From the NCBI RefSeq assembly GCF_963576675.1, contig NC_088917.1, forward strand, positions 74,200,610 to 74,264,609: a DNA stretch of 64,000 nt, written 5' to 3'. This DNA comes from Euphorbia lathyris. Lineage: Eukaryota; Streptophyta; Magnoliopsida; Malpighiales; Euphorbiaceae. The notes under the pieces were generated by a model. That model saw nothing but the letters and a program-made list of their open reading frames with translations. It ran no database searches and was not told where the DNA came from. The position numbers and the translations under genes are program-made. Below are positions 23,168 through 34,782 of this stretch, in pieces; position 1 is the stretch's first letter; each line of letters opens with the position of its first letter.

Positions 23168-23396
23168 TGTTATATGATAGACTGTTGTTAGAGAACATAT
23201 TGTATTTCACAGTATGTTCTATTGTAAAGTGCCCAACATGTAAGGAGCATGTATTCCCCTACCATGTCTCCTTATCATTAGCATTGGTGTGTGTAATTAG
23301 ATGTATATAAATAAGAATCGAAGTGTAATGTTGAAGTATGTAGTTTGATTCTTTATCTCTTGAATTAAAAAAAATATTTTCCTGTGCACTCCAACA
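23168..23396 (+). repeat. copia LTR, 229 bp
   Basis: TGTTATATGATAG...CACTCCAACA, preceded by the polypurine tract. A second copy lies at 32383-32615 in block B. Includes a TATATAAATAAG TATA-like box. Confidence 0.88.
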
Positions 23397-23426
23397 GTAA
23401 ACGAATAAAAATCATTATAATATATG

Positions 23427-25122
23427 GGGGTAAATTACATACGTGGTGTACAACCTTTACCTGTTATCACACTTTGGTGTACAACCTTTAATTTTGCACA
23501 CTAAAGTGTACAACCTTCTGGTGACCTCCCACTAAAGTGTACAGCCGGTATTTGTGACCGGTCAACGCAAGTCAACGTTGCCACGTCAGCATTTTGACCA
23601 CTTTAAAAGTCAAAAATTCACCTCCCTAACATGGATTTACTAAAATACCCTCATCATTTCCAAATTGAAAAAAAAGTATAACCCATCCCCTCTCTCCCTT
23701 CCATTTCTCTCTATTCTATATAAGCTTTCAATCTCTCTATCTTTCACTTTCTCTCTCTAACTGTTTTCTCTCTAAAAGCTTTCAATCTCTCTCCCTTTCC
23801 ATTTCTCTTTCTAATTTTTCTCTCTATATATCTTATTCTTACAACAAGTTACAAAACTAAAAGGCATAAAGCCTATTTCAGCCCTTAACCTATGCATCCA
23901 ATTAAGCTCCCCAGGGAACAACAATTAATCATTTTCCTTGAAAAATAGTTGCAAGTCCATTTTCTGAAAATAATTCTTTCCACACACACACGAATCCAAG
24001 GAAAATAAAAACTTTACAATTAATCAAGTAAATCTCATCATACGAAACTCAAAAGCAATCAAATGGAACAAGAAAGCAACTGCATATTATCATAAACTAA
24101 AGATATCCATATAAATCTTTCAATACAGTGAGAAAATATTAGAAAGGAAAGAAAGGAAACTCGCTCAAATTTAGAAGAGTTATTTGGGGACGAAATATAC
24201 AAGAGAAAAGCAAAGAAATTATATTACCTGTTGATCTGAGCAATGGCGCCATCGGAGAAGATAATAGAAGTGTCATAGAGACCTTCAAGAGCATACTCTC
24301 GAGCCAATTTCCAGTGATCTTGTATTCCAGGGAGCGAAGTCCCCACCATTTTTACTCCTCAGAATATCAATTTCACTTCCCAAACTCAAATTCTAGGGTT
24401 TCGTACCCTCTCTCTTTCTTCACTGTGAATTATCTCTCCCTCAAAAGAATGGCTTGGCCTTCCACGGTCGCTTCTCTCTCCAGCTAGCTACGCTTGGCCG
24501 GGCAGTGAACTTTGTACTCTGACGATGACGTTTAAACAATCCAGAAACCAGTAGAGAAGAAGCAGTTGATGAAATGACTAGATTATCCTTGTATAGCCTC
24601 TATTTCGCCATTAACCTATTCCCAATAAGGTCTCAAATCTTTACCATCAAAATCCAGAATGAGGTTAAGGGCTGAAATAGGCTTTATGACTTTTAATTTT
24701 GTAACTTGTTGTAAGAATCAGATAGATAGAGAGAAAAATTAGAGAGAGAATTGGAAAGGGAGAGAGATGGAAAGCTTTTAGAGAGAGAAAGTGAAAGATA
24801 GAGAGATTGAAAGCTTCTAGAGAGAGAGAGAAGAGTTAGAGAGAGAAATGGAAGGGAGAGAGGGAGTGGGTTATATTTTTTTCAATTTGGAAGGGATGAG
24901 GGTATTTTAGTAAATCCATATTAAGGAGGTGAATTTTTGACTTTTAAAGTGGTCAAAATGCTGAAGTGGCAACGTTGACTTGCGTTGACCGATCACAAAT
25001 ACCGGCTGTACACTTTAGTGGGAAGTCACCAGAAGGTTCTACACTTTAGTGTGCAAAATTAAAGGTTATACACCAAAGTGTGATAACAGGTAAAGGTTGT
25101 ACACCACGTATGTAATTCACCC
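23427..25122. mobile_element. Pack-MULE carrying katanin exon 1
   Basis: Terminal inverted repeats of more than 400 bp begin TAAATTACATACGTGGTGTA on the left and TGAATTACATACGTGGTGTA on the right. The 9-bp target duplication TAATATATG lies at 23418-23426 and 25123-25131. Block B has the uninterrupted site at about 32636, so this is a clean insertion after the block duplication. Long inverted ends plus a 9-bp duplication indicate a Mutator-like element. It encodes no transposase but holds a host gene fragment on the minus strand. Confidence 0.95.
24228..24349 (-). pseudogene. KTN1: captured first exon of katanin p60 ATPase subunit
   Basis: The parent protein is the AAA ATPase that severs microtubules. 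Minus-strand ATG at 24349 opens MVGTSLPGIQDHWKLAREYA, followed by LEGLYDTSIIFSDGAIAQIN and an AG before a GT donor at 24227. This is the conserved plant katanin p60 N-terminus, and the exon ends at a plausible natural splice site. Upstream minus sequence to about 24480 resembles a 5' leader (GAGAGAG-rich, CCCTAGAATTTGAG). The rest of the gene is absent. A transcript would give a 40-residue start without the ATPase domain. Confidence 0.88.
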
Positions 25123-25131
25123 TAATATATG

Positions 25132-25605
25132 GATCCCAGAGTTCTCATTCTCTCATGCATATCCTAAAAATCAATAAACCAAATATTTAAAGACACGTAA
25201 ATAAGTAGACATAAAACAATTGGAAGATTGCAAACCTTGTACTGAGGACAAAAGGAATAATATTTACAACCCCTAAATGAATATACAGAATTAAATAGTT
25301 TAAAGAAGCAATAAAAGTAAGCCAATACTTTTTTTTAGTAAAAGTGGAACAACCACTTCTACGGATGAAGTACACTTTAAAATTATACATAAACAACAAG
25401 GGAATAAGATGAGCTAAAACCAAATGAAACCATTATTAATGTATAGCTCAGTACACCATAAGAACAAATTATAATACTGAATGGTTCAAATTCAAAACAC
25501 ATAATAGTGAGTTATTCCAACATCCTTGAAAAAAATTATATATATTTCGAGGAATGAAAGAATTGGACCTTCACATATATAATCCTCTAATTCATAGATG
25601 CAAAT
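25132..25605. other. block A non-coding DNA
   Basis: AT-rich, colinear with 32646-33104 of block B. Nothing coding seen. Confidence 0.5.
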
Positions 25606-27019
25606 TCCAATCACTTCAGTTTGAGTTATGTCTCAAAAAATTTATTGACATATAAGATTGTCTACGTTAAAGGTCATGAGTTTACAATTTAAAAATAATT
25701 TTTTTCCAATTTGTATTTCTCAAAAAGTCCATGAGATCCATTGGATAAGGATGGATAGATACACATCAGTTGAAGATGCATACTCTGATGGTCTTCGCCT
25801 ATTAAAAAAAATTGGTTGCAGGGCTGCAACACTTTGATTTGTGAGTTATTGTTTCCTTATATTTGTACCTCTAAACTAATATGGCATTTTTCCTTGAATG
25901 TTCAATTTTTAGTCCAAACTATATCTAGTGGACTTATACAATTGGAGACTCCTAATTTTGGCCCGACTTTGACCAATTCAAATGTGCAACAGAAAGATTA
26001 CTTGAAATAGTTTCTAAAGCTAAAGAGCACATAGTTGCAGGAGACATATTCCAAGTAGTTTTAAGTCAAGAACGTAGAACATTTGTCGACCCATTTAAAG
26101 TCTACAAGGCCTTACGAGTTGTAAATCCAAGCCCTTACATGAATATTTGCAAATATGCTTTTTTTTGTCAAGACTATATAGTGCAATACATGGAAATACC
26201 TTTTCAATTTTATTGCTTGTAGAAGTAAAGCAATGAACACCCATAGCACTAAAGGAATATAAAGTTTATGGCGTGTTCATTGCTTTGCTTCTTTAATATG
26301 TTCAAGCAATAAAATTGAAAGGTATTCCCATGTAATGCATTATATAGTCTTGACAAGAAAAAACATACTTGCAAACATGTCATGTAAAGGCTTGGGTTTA
26401 CAACTCGTAATGCCCTATAGACTTCGAAAGGGTCAGCAAATGTTCTACGTTCGAAACATTGACTTAAAACTACTTGGAAAATGTCTCTGGAACTATGTGC
26501 TCTATAGCTTTAGAAACCAGTTTCAAGTGATCTTCTCGTTGCACATTTGAATTGGTCAAAGTCAGACCAAAGTTACGAGTCTCCGATTGTATATAAGTCC
26601 ACTAGATACACAGTTTGGACTAAAAATTGAACATTCGAGGAAAAGATATATTAATTTAGAGGTACAAATAGAAGAAAACACTAACTCATAGGTCAAAGTC
26701 TTGTTGGCTTGCAACCAATTTTTTTAATTGGCGAAGACGATCAAAGTATACATCTTCAACTGATGTGTATCTATCCATCCTTACCAGCGCCGGTCCTGTC
26801 AATTTAGGGGCCCTAGGAAAAATAAGCAGTAAGGGCCCCTTTAATATAAAATTGACAATTTTAGGGTCCCTGTAGAAAATATTAAATATTAAATTGATTT
26901 TTATTCATGTCATTATATAAATTAATTTTCAAATTTCAAATTTATTAAGGTAATAAAATGAAACTTTTTTTTCAAAAATAAGGTAATAAAATGAAACTTG
27001 TCTTCTTACACTTAACTAC

Positions 27020-27021
<2 letters not shown>

Positions 27022-27051
<30 letters not shown>
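27022..27051. repeat. TA microsatellite inside the hAT element
   Basis: About 15 TA units. The block B copy at 34511-34556 has about 23, showing length change since duplication. Confidence 0.9.
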
Positions 27052-27053
<2 letters not shown>

Positions 27054-27084
27054 TTTATATATTAAAAAAAATTAAAAAGGAAAA

Positions 27085-27170
27085 CATCATAAATGTGGGA
27101 ATCGAACACATGCCCTCTTTAGTTGAAAACCAAGGTAATATCATTCTGCTACTTTGAATTTTTTTTATCA
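27085..27170 (-). other. tRNA-like module in hAT copy A
   Basis: Minus-strand TAGCAGAATGAT resembles the A box and TGTTCGATTCCC the B box, about 40-50 bp apart. No true tRNA fold. Confidence 0.45.
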
Positions 27171-27529
27171 TACTTAAAACATAAGGTATTTATTTATAAT
27201 TCTAAATTTTTTTTGGCCCCCTCAAGCCGTGGGCCCTAGGCCGGCGCACCCCGGGCCTAGGCCCAGGGCCGGCCCTGATCCTTACCTAATAGATCATATA
27301 TAGACTTTTTGAGAGATACAAATTAAAAAAAAAGTGATTTTCAAATTGTCAACTCATGACCTTTAACATTGACAATACCTTCTTTACATGGTCAAGTACA
27401 ACCACATCCTCATACAAGCCAAGGTGTATGTCAAATAGGTTTCTATCATCCTTAGGCGCCCTTGAAAATGGAAGCTTTTTGTTCTCTACATATCGCACCG
27501 TATCAAAGAGAAATATCCAACCCAGCCAC

Positions 27530-28715
27530 CTAATCATGAAATATTATTAGCAAACTCATAGAAAAATGGTAAGATATGTACAATTATGTCTATCTGGAAT
27601 GATTAATAATTTGTTGGAATTCAACACACTCCAACTGTTTCCAATAATGGGAAATCAATCATAAATTCCAAAAACTGTTTCATCGTCCTAACTCTAACCA
27701 AATACATAGAGATTATCCAAATGATCATCATCAAGATTTGAAAATTATCACGATAAAAAGCAAAACAGAAAAAACATCCAAGCTTAGAAGTTTCACTTGG
27801 ATGGTAGGGGCACCATAATTGACAGCCCAAACATTGACCCCTACCTACAAGAGGCGGAAGTAGATGGCATAAGATAATGCAAACTATACTACCAAAGTAG
27901 ATTGCATTTAATTGAAAATAAGCAAATGACTGAATTGACTAAACAAAATCAACATAAAAGAACCGTTAAACTAAAATTTGAAAAACACAAATTTTATAAA
28001 CTCACATCTAATTCAAAACATATTAAGTCCATGAATGTAAATAAAATAGTTCTCTATGAAACACCAAGTATTCGAATGTATACATCTCTATATACATTTT
28101 TGTCTTTAGTTAAATTTAGGGGAGAGGAAATAATTTTAGTAAACTGTCATCAGTATACATCAAGATTCAGATTTAAGAGATAATTTGCACATGTGCACTC
28201 AAGAATGTGAAAACTGGAGCAACGCAAAAAAATTACTCAACATCTAACAAGTAACTTTCTGGTTCGCTTAACATGTGGCAATGCACTGTTAAATGACCAA
28301 GTGCCAAAAACGACAGGAAACATGCATAAGCTCTTAAAACACAAAACTAAATATAAAACAATTTTAAAATGTTACAAACTATTCTAAAATATATTGATTA
28401 ACAGAATAAAAATATGTTAAAAACTATATGAACCGCAAGATAACATATATTCCTTTTGATTAGTTTTTTGTAATTGATATATTAAAACCTTTATTTTTAA
28501 TGTATGTAAACTAACTAAAAGATATCTAAAAAACTAACTAAAAGAAACCACCGATTTAAAATAAACTAAAAGAAACCATCCGACATTAATATTATTAATA
28601 AATGAAAACAATATGAGTGTAAGTTAAAAAAATAGGCACCACAAAATAAGTAGAAAAAAATATCAAAAATCAACTAAATTGATAGAAAATATGATAGCTC
28701 GTTAAAATGGTCTTT
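27530..28715. other. block A non-coding DNA, possible decayed anthranilate synthase exon
   Basis: The minus strand near 27860-27800 contains GTAGG..CAATGTTTGGGC, which could be a decayed copy of the VGRYSVVGAQP exon of anthranilate synthase; weak. Otherwise AT-rich intron-like DNA, colinear with block B. Confidence 0.35.
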
Positions 28716-28771
28716 TTTTTTGGTAGAAAAGGAAAGGAAAGCAAAGCAAAACAAGCAACTACATCGGGATT
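28716..28771 (-). mobile_element. ultra-short LINE 3' end insertion, 56 bp
   Basis: The insert is a T-run followed by GGTAGAAAAGGAAAGG, the reverse complement of the LINE 3' tail seen at 37060 and 38080. It is flanked by the 20-bp duplication AGCTCGTTAAAATGGTCTTT at 28696-28715 and 28772-28791. Block B has a single copy of the target, so this is a severely 5'-truncated insertion. Confidence 0.92.
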
Positions 28772-30706
28772 AGCTCGTTAAAATGGTCTTTAATTATGCT
28801 TAATTCCACTTAAAACCAAAGCAGTTTATTGATTTTGATGGAAACCCAATTACTTTTTGTTTCTATGTATGTATATATATATATATGCCTTTTATGAGTC
28901 TCTACACTCACTCATAATATGAAAATACACGATTTACAAATTATAATAGAGCTTAGAATATTTCTCTAATTTGGATTTTAAGAGTATGATACACATCAAT
29001 GGCTAGAGGTTAGATTTTATTCTTTCGTATTATTTTTTGTTATTTCATGGTAGACACAAATATTTGTCTTATAGTTACTATCAAAGTTCTTTAAACCTTT
29101 GCATTGATGTATGTTTTTGTTTTTTGGAATTTGAGGTTTGAAAAATATGAAGATTTTGGTTTTCTATTTTTCGACATTTCTAGAGGCTTTTTCAGAAAAA
29201 ATAAATTTTTTAAACTAACGAAATTAAATTCTGAGTAAAATAGTTTTTGGAATGTTAAAAACAAAGTTATATAACTCTAGATATAGGCATGTCATTTAAT
29301 AGGTCATAAATTGAAGTAATACAAAAATGAGAAAAATAAACAGAAAAGCACATTCCATGAAAATTTTATGGTTATGCAATTCTTATTATTTTGAATTTTG
29401 TCATTAGAGAAATTACCAATAACTAATTATTTTTAAGAAGGTTTATGACATTTCTAAAATAAAAATAAGTCTATCGGATATAATAGAAATAAAAATTATT
29501 AATTTGATTAAAGCCAAAAAATTATATTAATTTGTGATGTTTATGTAAAAAACCCATACAAAAATTAGCACAATTTTATTTTATTTTACTATATTATGTT
29601 TTCTTTTGGGATTTTTTTCTTTTATTTATGGCCTTATTTGAGTTGGGTTTTATTAAGTATCTTATTCCTTAATTTTATATATATTCCAAATCAAAATTCT
29701 TTGAGAACCGTATATATTCAGACAATTAAAAAAGATTAAGTTATTAAAGTTTGTTGGTGTCTTTTCCTTTTGATAAGTGAATGAGATTTTATATATACAT
29801 CATTTTTGGCTAAATTTGTATTTATCTAAATAATTGTTTGAATTTAATGTTAATGTTAGTTTGCATTAAAGACACTTTTATTATATATAAAATTCAATCA
29901 ATTGCCTAGTGGTCTATATAATTAGAAATTAGTCACAATAATTCTAATTTACAAAATTATATATTAAGTTGTGTTTGGACTATATTTGGTATAAGGATAT
30001 TAATTGTAGTTAATATTTAATGTAATAAATTTTGTCCCACGCGAGCTTTTGTTGTATCTGAATAATTAATTAGGATAAAATATCAAATTATGTTTCCAAT
30101 TGACCCATATACATTACAAATAGGAAAGTAAATTAAAAGTTTTAGCATACAGTTTAATAAACATATATATATATTTTAGATGAAAATTTGGCACACATGT
30201 CCTTTTTTTTGTGATGGAAGCTTTATCATTATTAACAGCACAAAAAATGGCAACCTTCAATGTGTACGCGTATTATCATCTAAAAGTGCATCTCTTAATT
30301 TCACATTCTTTTGGGTTTCACGAATAATCTCAACAAGAGCATGAACCCCCACATATGTTAAAATCATATATTCATATTACATAAGCTGCAAATAACAAAA
30401 TAAAGTAAAATTAAATACAATACAATATAAAAACTCGGTGCTCAAGTTACCTAGACTTATCCATCTTCTTCAGTCATGTTGTTACTAGATGAGCACGAGG
30501 GCAAGGAAACATGGATGAATAAGTCATGTTGTCCAAGTTGGACCTGATTTTGATAATTTGCACATCGAAAAATATGATCAAATAGCTAAAAACCTCTTCG
30601 GAATTGTTATATGCAGTTATATACAGGACACTGATTGGACTCCCAAATCTTCCAGAAAACATAGGGAGTGATGGTGGCGGTTTGAACTGAAACGGGGAAA
30701 ATGTAC
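28772..30706. other. block A AT-rich non-coding DNA
   Basis: Colinear with 37240-40470 of block B apart from the LINE there. No gene recognised. Confidence 0.5.
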
Positions 30707-30974
30707 CTTAGTGACAACCAATCAAGGTGTGTTCGTACAAAAGGATACCATTTAGGGATCCGATCAAGAATCCACGATACACCAAACCATATTTCACAAA
30801 TTTCAGATGTCAACCACAAACAATAAACATCATTAACCGGGTGGAGAAGTCTATAATGGAAAAAGAATCCAAGAATCACAAGACGGAGAATGATTATCAA
30901 TCTGCAGGGATTTATTTTGCTCAATAGTACTGATAACTTCCTTGAAAGGGGCTGCCTGTCGTCATCCATCTTGA
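30707..30974 (-). pseudogene. cellulose synthase (CesA) exon fragment, copy A
   Basis: CesA is the plasma-membrane glucan synthase. The minus-strand exon follows TTTCAAG, starts [13 protein letters not shown], continues [20 protein letters not shown] and [10 protein letters not shown], then [20 protein letters not shown] and [17 protein letters not shown], and ends at GT (30706). This is the region around the first transmembrane helices (residues roughly 250-360 in a full protein). No catalytic exons are found nearby. [10 protein letters not shown] has lost the usual RETYLD residues. It is a duplicated gene fragment, not a gene. Confidence 0.88.
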
Positions 30975-31085
30975 AAGAGTGATAAAGAAAGCTAAAAAAA
31001 TCCCAAGTAAATGAATAAAAAAAGTTTCCATAAACAAACAAGTTACTAATACAATTATACAATTGCCACTTCCAGATATCAACTA

Positions 31086-32147
31086 AAATATCACTTTGTC
31101 CAATCTAGGCTTGTATGCAGGGCCTTCAACATTTAAAAATTTTAGAGGCACCATCTTAAAGGGAAAAAAGTTAACAGGGGAAATCAAGCATTGAGTAATG
31201 ATGCTTTAGAAGTTTGGGCAGGAAAGGATCTATTTTGCTAGTAACACCAGCAGTGAGAACTGTAACTCAAAATCTTACAACAGTAAAACTTAACACAGCT
31301 TCTCACGAACGGACAAAAGTATATATTTAAGACTGCATGCAAGTATGTAATATGCTCACGGTCTACAACGAAACCCCTTAAATATCTAAACCCCCAAACT
31401 ATACCTAAATACCAAATCAATTTCACTCAAAATCATAAATTTGACTAATATACTACAATCAAACCAAATTTTCTAGTCATAATTATAATGTCCCTCAATT
31501 TCATATATAATTTGCTAATTTTTTTATAAAAAAATACCTTAAATCTGAAGATGGAAACCCTAGTTTCTCCTTCCCTTGCTAAAGTTTGGTTTGTCTCTCA
31601 TTCGCTCGCCAGAATTCGGTTCTTCTCTCCTTCACTCGCTAGATACAAAGATCAAAGCATGACACTTTTGACTGAGACAAATAAATCTGGAAATCCAAAT
31701 AAAAAAAAGCATGATAGTAAATTTCTTTTGTTTTGAGTGAAGATCTCCGATCTAGAGATACTTTGATAGCTGAGCAAATACACATAATTGATTAGGAATG
31801 GAGGAAATATATACAATAAAAACAGTGCATTTTAAGGAAATCTCTGCTAAAGAGGGAAAAAAACTGAAATGGGGATATCTAACGTGCAAAAAAAACAGAG
31901 AAAAATTAAGAAGAAGAAGTTTGGGGATGGGAGAGAGAGAATTGAGATTAGAGAGAAGAGAGAGAAAAGAAAACCTATTCATTGATAGATTGTCATAGCA
32001 TCGGCATGGCCTCTTAATACAATGAAGTCATAGAAACGGTTACAAAACAGCTCAGCAAGGAATGGCACTAAACAGAAATTAATATTAAACTTTGAAGTTG
32101 CAGCATGTGTCTTCTCTCTCTCAACAAGTGTTCAATTGAAAAAAAAA
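31086..32147. other. unique spacer between blocks A and B
   Basis: Not shared by the blocks. It contains a T-rich then GA-rich stretch (31800-31970) and short ORFs with no recognisable product. Confidence 0.5.
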
Positions 32148-32382
32148 ACAAAAACCTATTTAATAAGAATATTTGCTTTTTGCTAAGTGACAATGTCAAA
32201 GAGTATTTATCTAGCACTTTCCAGTCTTACCTCTCACAACAGGGTATTATTCATCAAAATTGTGCACCATATTGCAAAAAGTTTCACAGATGTGTTCACT
32301 AAAGTTTTACCAGGTACGCGGATCAACTACATTTCTACCAAGTTGGGCATCATAAGTGTCTATGCTCCAACTTGAGGGGCAG
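32148..32382 (+). pseudogene. copia pol 3' remnant, block B copy
   Basis: Encodes SDNVKEYLSSTFQSYLSQQG then the jump to VFTKVLPGTRINY and KLGIISVYAPT, the same internal deletion as at 22940-23160. This shows the deletion predates the block duplication. Confidence 0.85.
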
Positions 32383-32615
32383 TGTTATATGATAGACTGT
32401 TGTTAGAGAACATATTGTATTTCAACAGTATGTTCTATTGTAAAATGCCCAACATGTAAGGAGCATGTATTCCCCTACCATGTCTCCTTATCATTAGCAT
32501 TGGTGTGTGTAATTAGATGTATATAAATAAGAATCAAAGTGTAATATTGAAGTATGTAGTTTGATTCTTTATCTCTTGAATTAAAAAAAAGCATATTTTC
32601 CTGTGCACTCCAACA
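32383..32615 (+). repeat. copia LTR, block B copy
   Basis: TGTTATATGATAG...CTCCAACA, about 97% similar by eye to 23168-23396. Confidence 0.87.
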
Positions 32616-34306
32616 GTAAACGAATAAAAATCATTATAATATATTGGTCCCAGAGTTCTCATTCTCTCATACATATCCTAAAAATCAATAAACCAAATAT
32701 TTAAAGACACGTAAATAAGTAGACATAAAACAATTGGAAGACTGTAAACCTTGTACAGAGGACAAAAGGAATAATATTTACAACCCCTAAATGAATCTAC
32801 AGAATTAAATAGTTTAAAGAAGCAACAAAAGTAAGCCAATACTTTTTTTTAGTAAAAGTGGAACAACCACTTCTGCGGATGAAGTACACTTTAAAATTAT
32901 ACATAAACAACAAGGGAATAAGATGAGCTAAAACCAAATGAAACCATTATTAATGTATAGCTCAGTACACTATAAGAACAAATTATAATACTGAATGGTT
33001 CAAATTCAAAACACATAATAGTGAGTTATTCCAACATCCTTGAAAAAAATTATATGTATTTCGAGGAACGAAAGAATTGGACCTTCACATATATAATCCT
33101 CTTATTCAGAGATGCAAATTCCAATCACTTCAGTTTGAGTTATGTCTCAAAAATTTTATTGACATATAAGATTGTCTATGTTAAAGGTCATGAGTTGACA
33201 ATTTAAAAATAATTTTTTTCCAATTTGTATTTCTCAGAAAGTGCATGAGATCCATTGGGTAAGGATGGATAGATACACATCAGTTGAAGATGCATACTCT
33301 GATGGTCTTCGCCTATTAAAAAAAATTAGTTGCAGGGCTGCATCACTTTGATTTGTGAGTTATTGTTTCCTTATATTTGTACCTCTAAACTAATATGGCA
33401 TTTTTCCTTGAATGTTCAATTTTTAGTCCAAACTATATCTAGTGGACTTATACAATTGGAGACTCGTAATTTTGGCCCGACTTTGACCAATTCAAATGTG
33501 CAACAGAAAGATTACTTGAAATAGTTTCTAAAGCTAAAGAGAACATAGTTGCAGGAGTCATATTCCAAGTAGTTTTAAGTCAAGTTTCGAACGTAGAACA
33601 TTTGTCGACCCATTTAAAGTCTACAAGGCCTTACGAGTTGTAAATCCAAGCCCTTACATGGTATATTTGCAAATATGCTTTTTTCTTGTCAAGACTATAT
33701 AGTGCAATACATGGAAATAGCTTTTCAATTTTATTGCTTGTAGAAGAAAAGCAATGAACACACCATAGCACTAAAGGAATATAAAGTTTATGGCGTGTTC
33801 ATTTCTTTGCTTCTTTGATATGTTTAAGCAATAAAATTGAAAGGTATTCCCATGTAATGCATTATATAGTCTTGACAAGAAAAAACATACTTGCAAACAT
33901 GTCATGTAAAGGCTTAGGTTTACAACTCGTAATGCCCTATAGACTTCGAAAGGGTCAGCAAATGTTCTACGTTCGAAACATTGACTTAAAACTACTTGGA
34001 AATGTCTCTGCAACTATGTGCTCTTTAGCTTTAGAAACCAGTTTCAAGTGATCTTCTCGTTGCACATTTGAATTGGTCAAAGTCAGACCAAAGTTACGAG
34101 TCTCCGATTGTATATAAGTCCACTAGATACACAGTTTGGACTAAAAATTGAACATTTGAGGAAAAGATATATTAATTTAGAGGAACAAATAGAAGAAAAC
34201 ACTAACTCACATGTCAAAGTCTTGCTTGCTTGTAACCAATTTTTTTTAATTGGCGAAGACCATCAAAGTATGCATCTTCAACTGATGTGTATCTATCCAT
34301 CCTTAC

Positions 34307-34508
34307 CAGGGCCGGTCCTGTCAATTTAGGGGCCCTAGGCAAAATAAGCAGTAAGGGACCCTTTAATATAAAATTTACAATTTTAGGGTTCCTGTAGGAA
34401 ATATTAAATTTTAAATTGATTTTTATTCATGTCATTATATAAATTAATTTTCAAATTCCAAATTTATTAAGGTAATAAAATGAAACTTGTCTTCTTACAC
34501 TTAACTAC

Positions 34509-34558
<50 letters not shown>

Positions 34559-34782
34559 TTTATATATTAAAAAAATTAAAAAGGAAAACATTATAAAGGT
34601 GGGAATCGAACACATGCCCTCTTTAGTTGAAAAGCAAGGTAATACCATTCTGCTACTTTGAATTTTTTCATCATACTTAAAACATAAGATATTTATTTAT
34701 AATTCTAAATTATTTTTTTGGCCCCCTCCAGCCATGGGCCCTAGGCCGGCGCACGTCGGGCCTAGGCCCAGGGCCGACCCTG
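34307..34782 (-). mobile_element. non-autonomous hAT element, copy B, 476 bp
   Basis: Ends CAGGGCCGGTCCTG and CAGGGTCGGCCCTG (inverted), duplication ATCCTTAC at 34299-34306 and 34783-34790. Orthologous to the insertion at 26785. Confidence 0.92.
34511..34556. repeat. TA microsatellite inside hAT copy B
   Basis: About 23 TA units, longer than in copy A. Confidence 0.9.

Larger units (their letters stand above)
26785..27277 (-). mobile_element. non-autonomous hAT element, copy A, 493 bp
   Basis: Ends CAGCGCCGGTCCTG and CAGGGCCGGCCCTG (inverted), with the 8-bp duplication ATCCTTAC at 26777-26784 and 27278-27285. It contains a TA tract and a tRNA-like module on the minus strand. The same insertion is in block B, so it predates the block duplication. 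Confidence 0.92.
25606..27529. pseudogene. anthranilate synthase alpha pseudogene, inverted-repeat copy A
   Basis: The parent enzyme makes anthranilate from chorismate in tryptophan synthesis. The plus-strand left arm has an exon at about 25725-25830 (MDRYTSVEDAYSDGLRLLKK) and one from 25913 ([20 protein letters not shown]), then a frameshift after DYLK, KEHIVAG and DIFQVVLSQ, then [14 protein letters not shown]. The minus-strand right arm repeats these exons (MDRYTSVED near 26780-26690; [18 protein letters not shown] near 26450) and adds exon 27529-27379 (DTVRYVENKKLPF, DIHLGLYEDVVVLDHVKK), which is flanked by AG and GT. The arms meet near 26255. Indels and stops in both arms rule out a working enzyme. 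Confidence 0.85.
22936..31085. repeat. tandem duplication block A
   Basis: Matches 32148-40848 (block B) in the same orientation, from the copia 3' end through the anthranilate synthase and cellulose synthase pseudogenes. Most aligned stretches differ only by scattered substitutions. Block A alone carries a Pack-MULE (23427-25122) and a 56-bp LINE end (28716-28771). Confidence 0.93.

Noticed and set aside
31551..31998. Short ORFs in the spacer between blocks A and B
   Set aside because: Low-complexity composition with no conserved motif on either strand.
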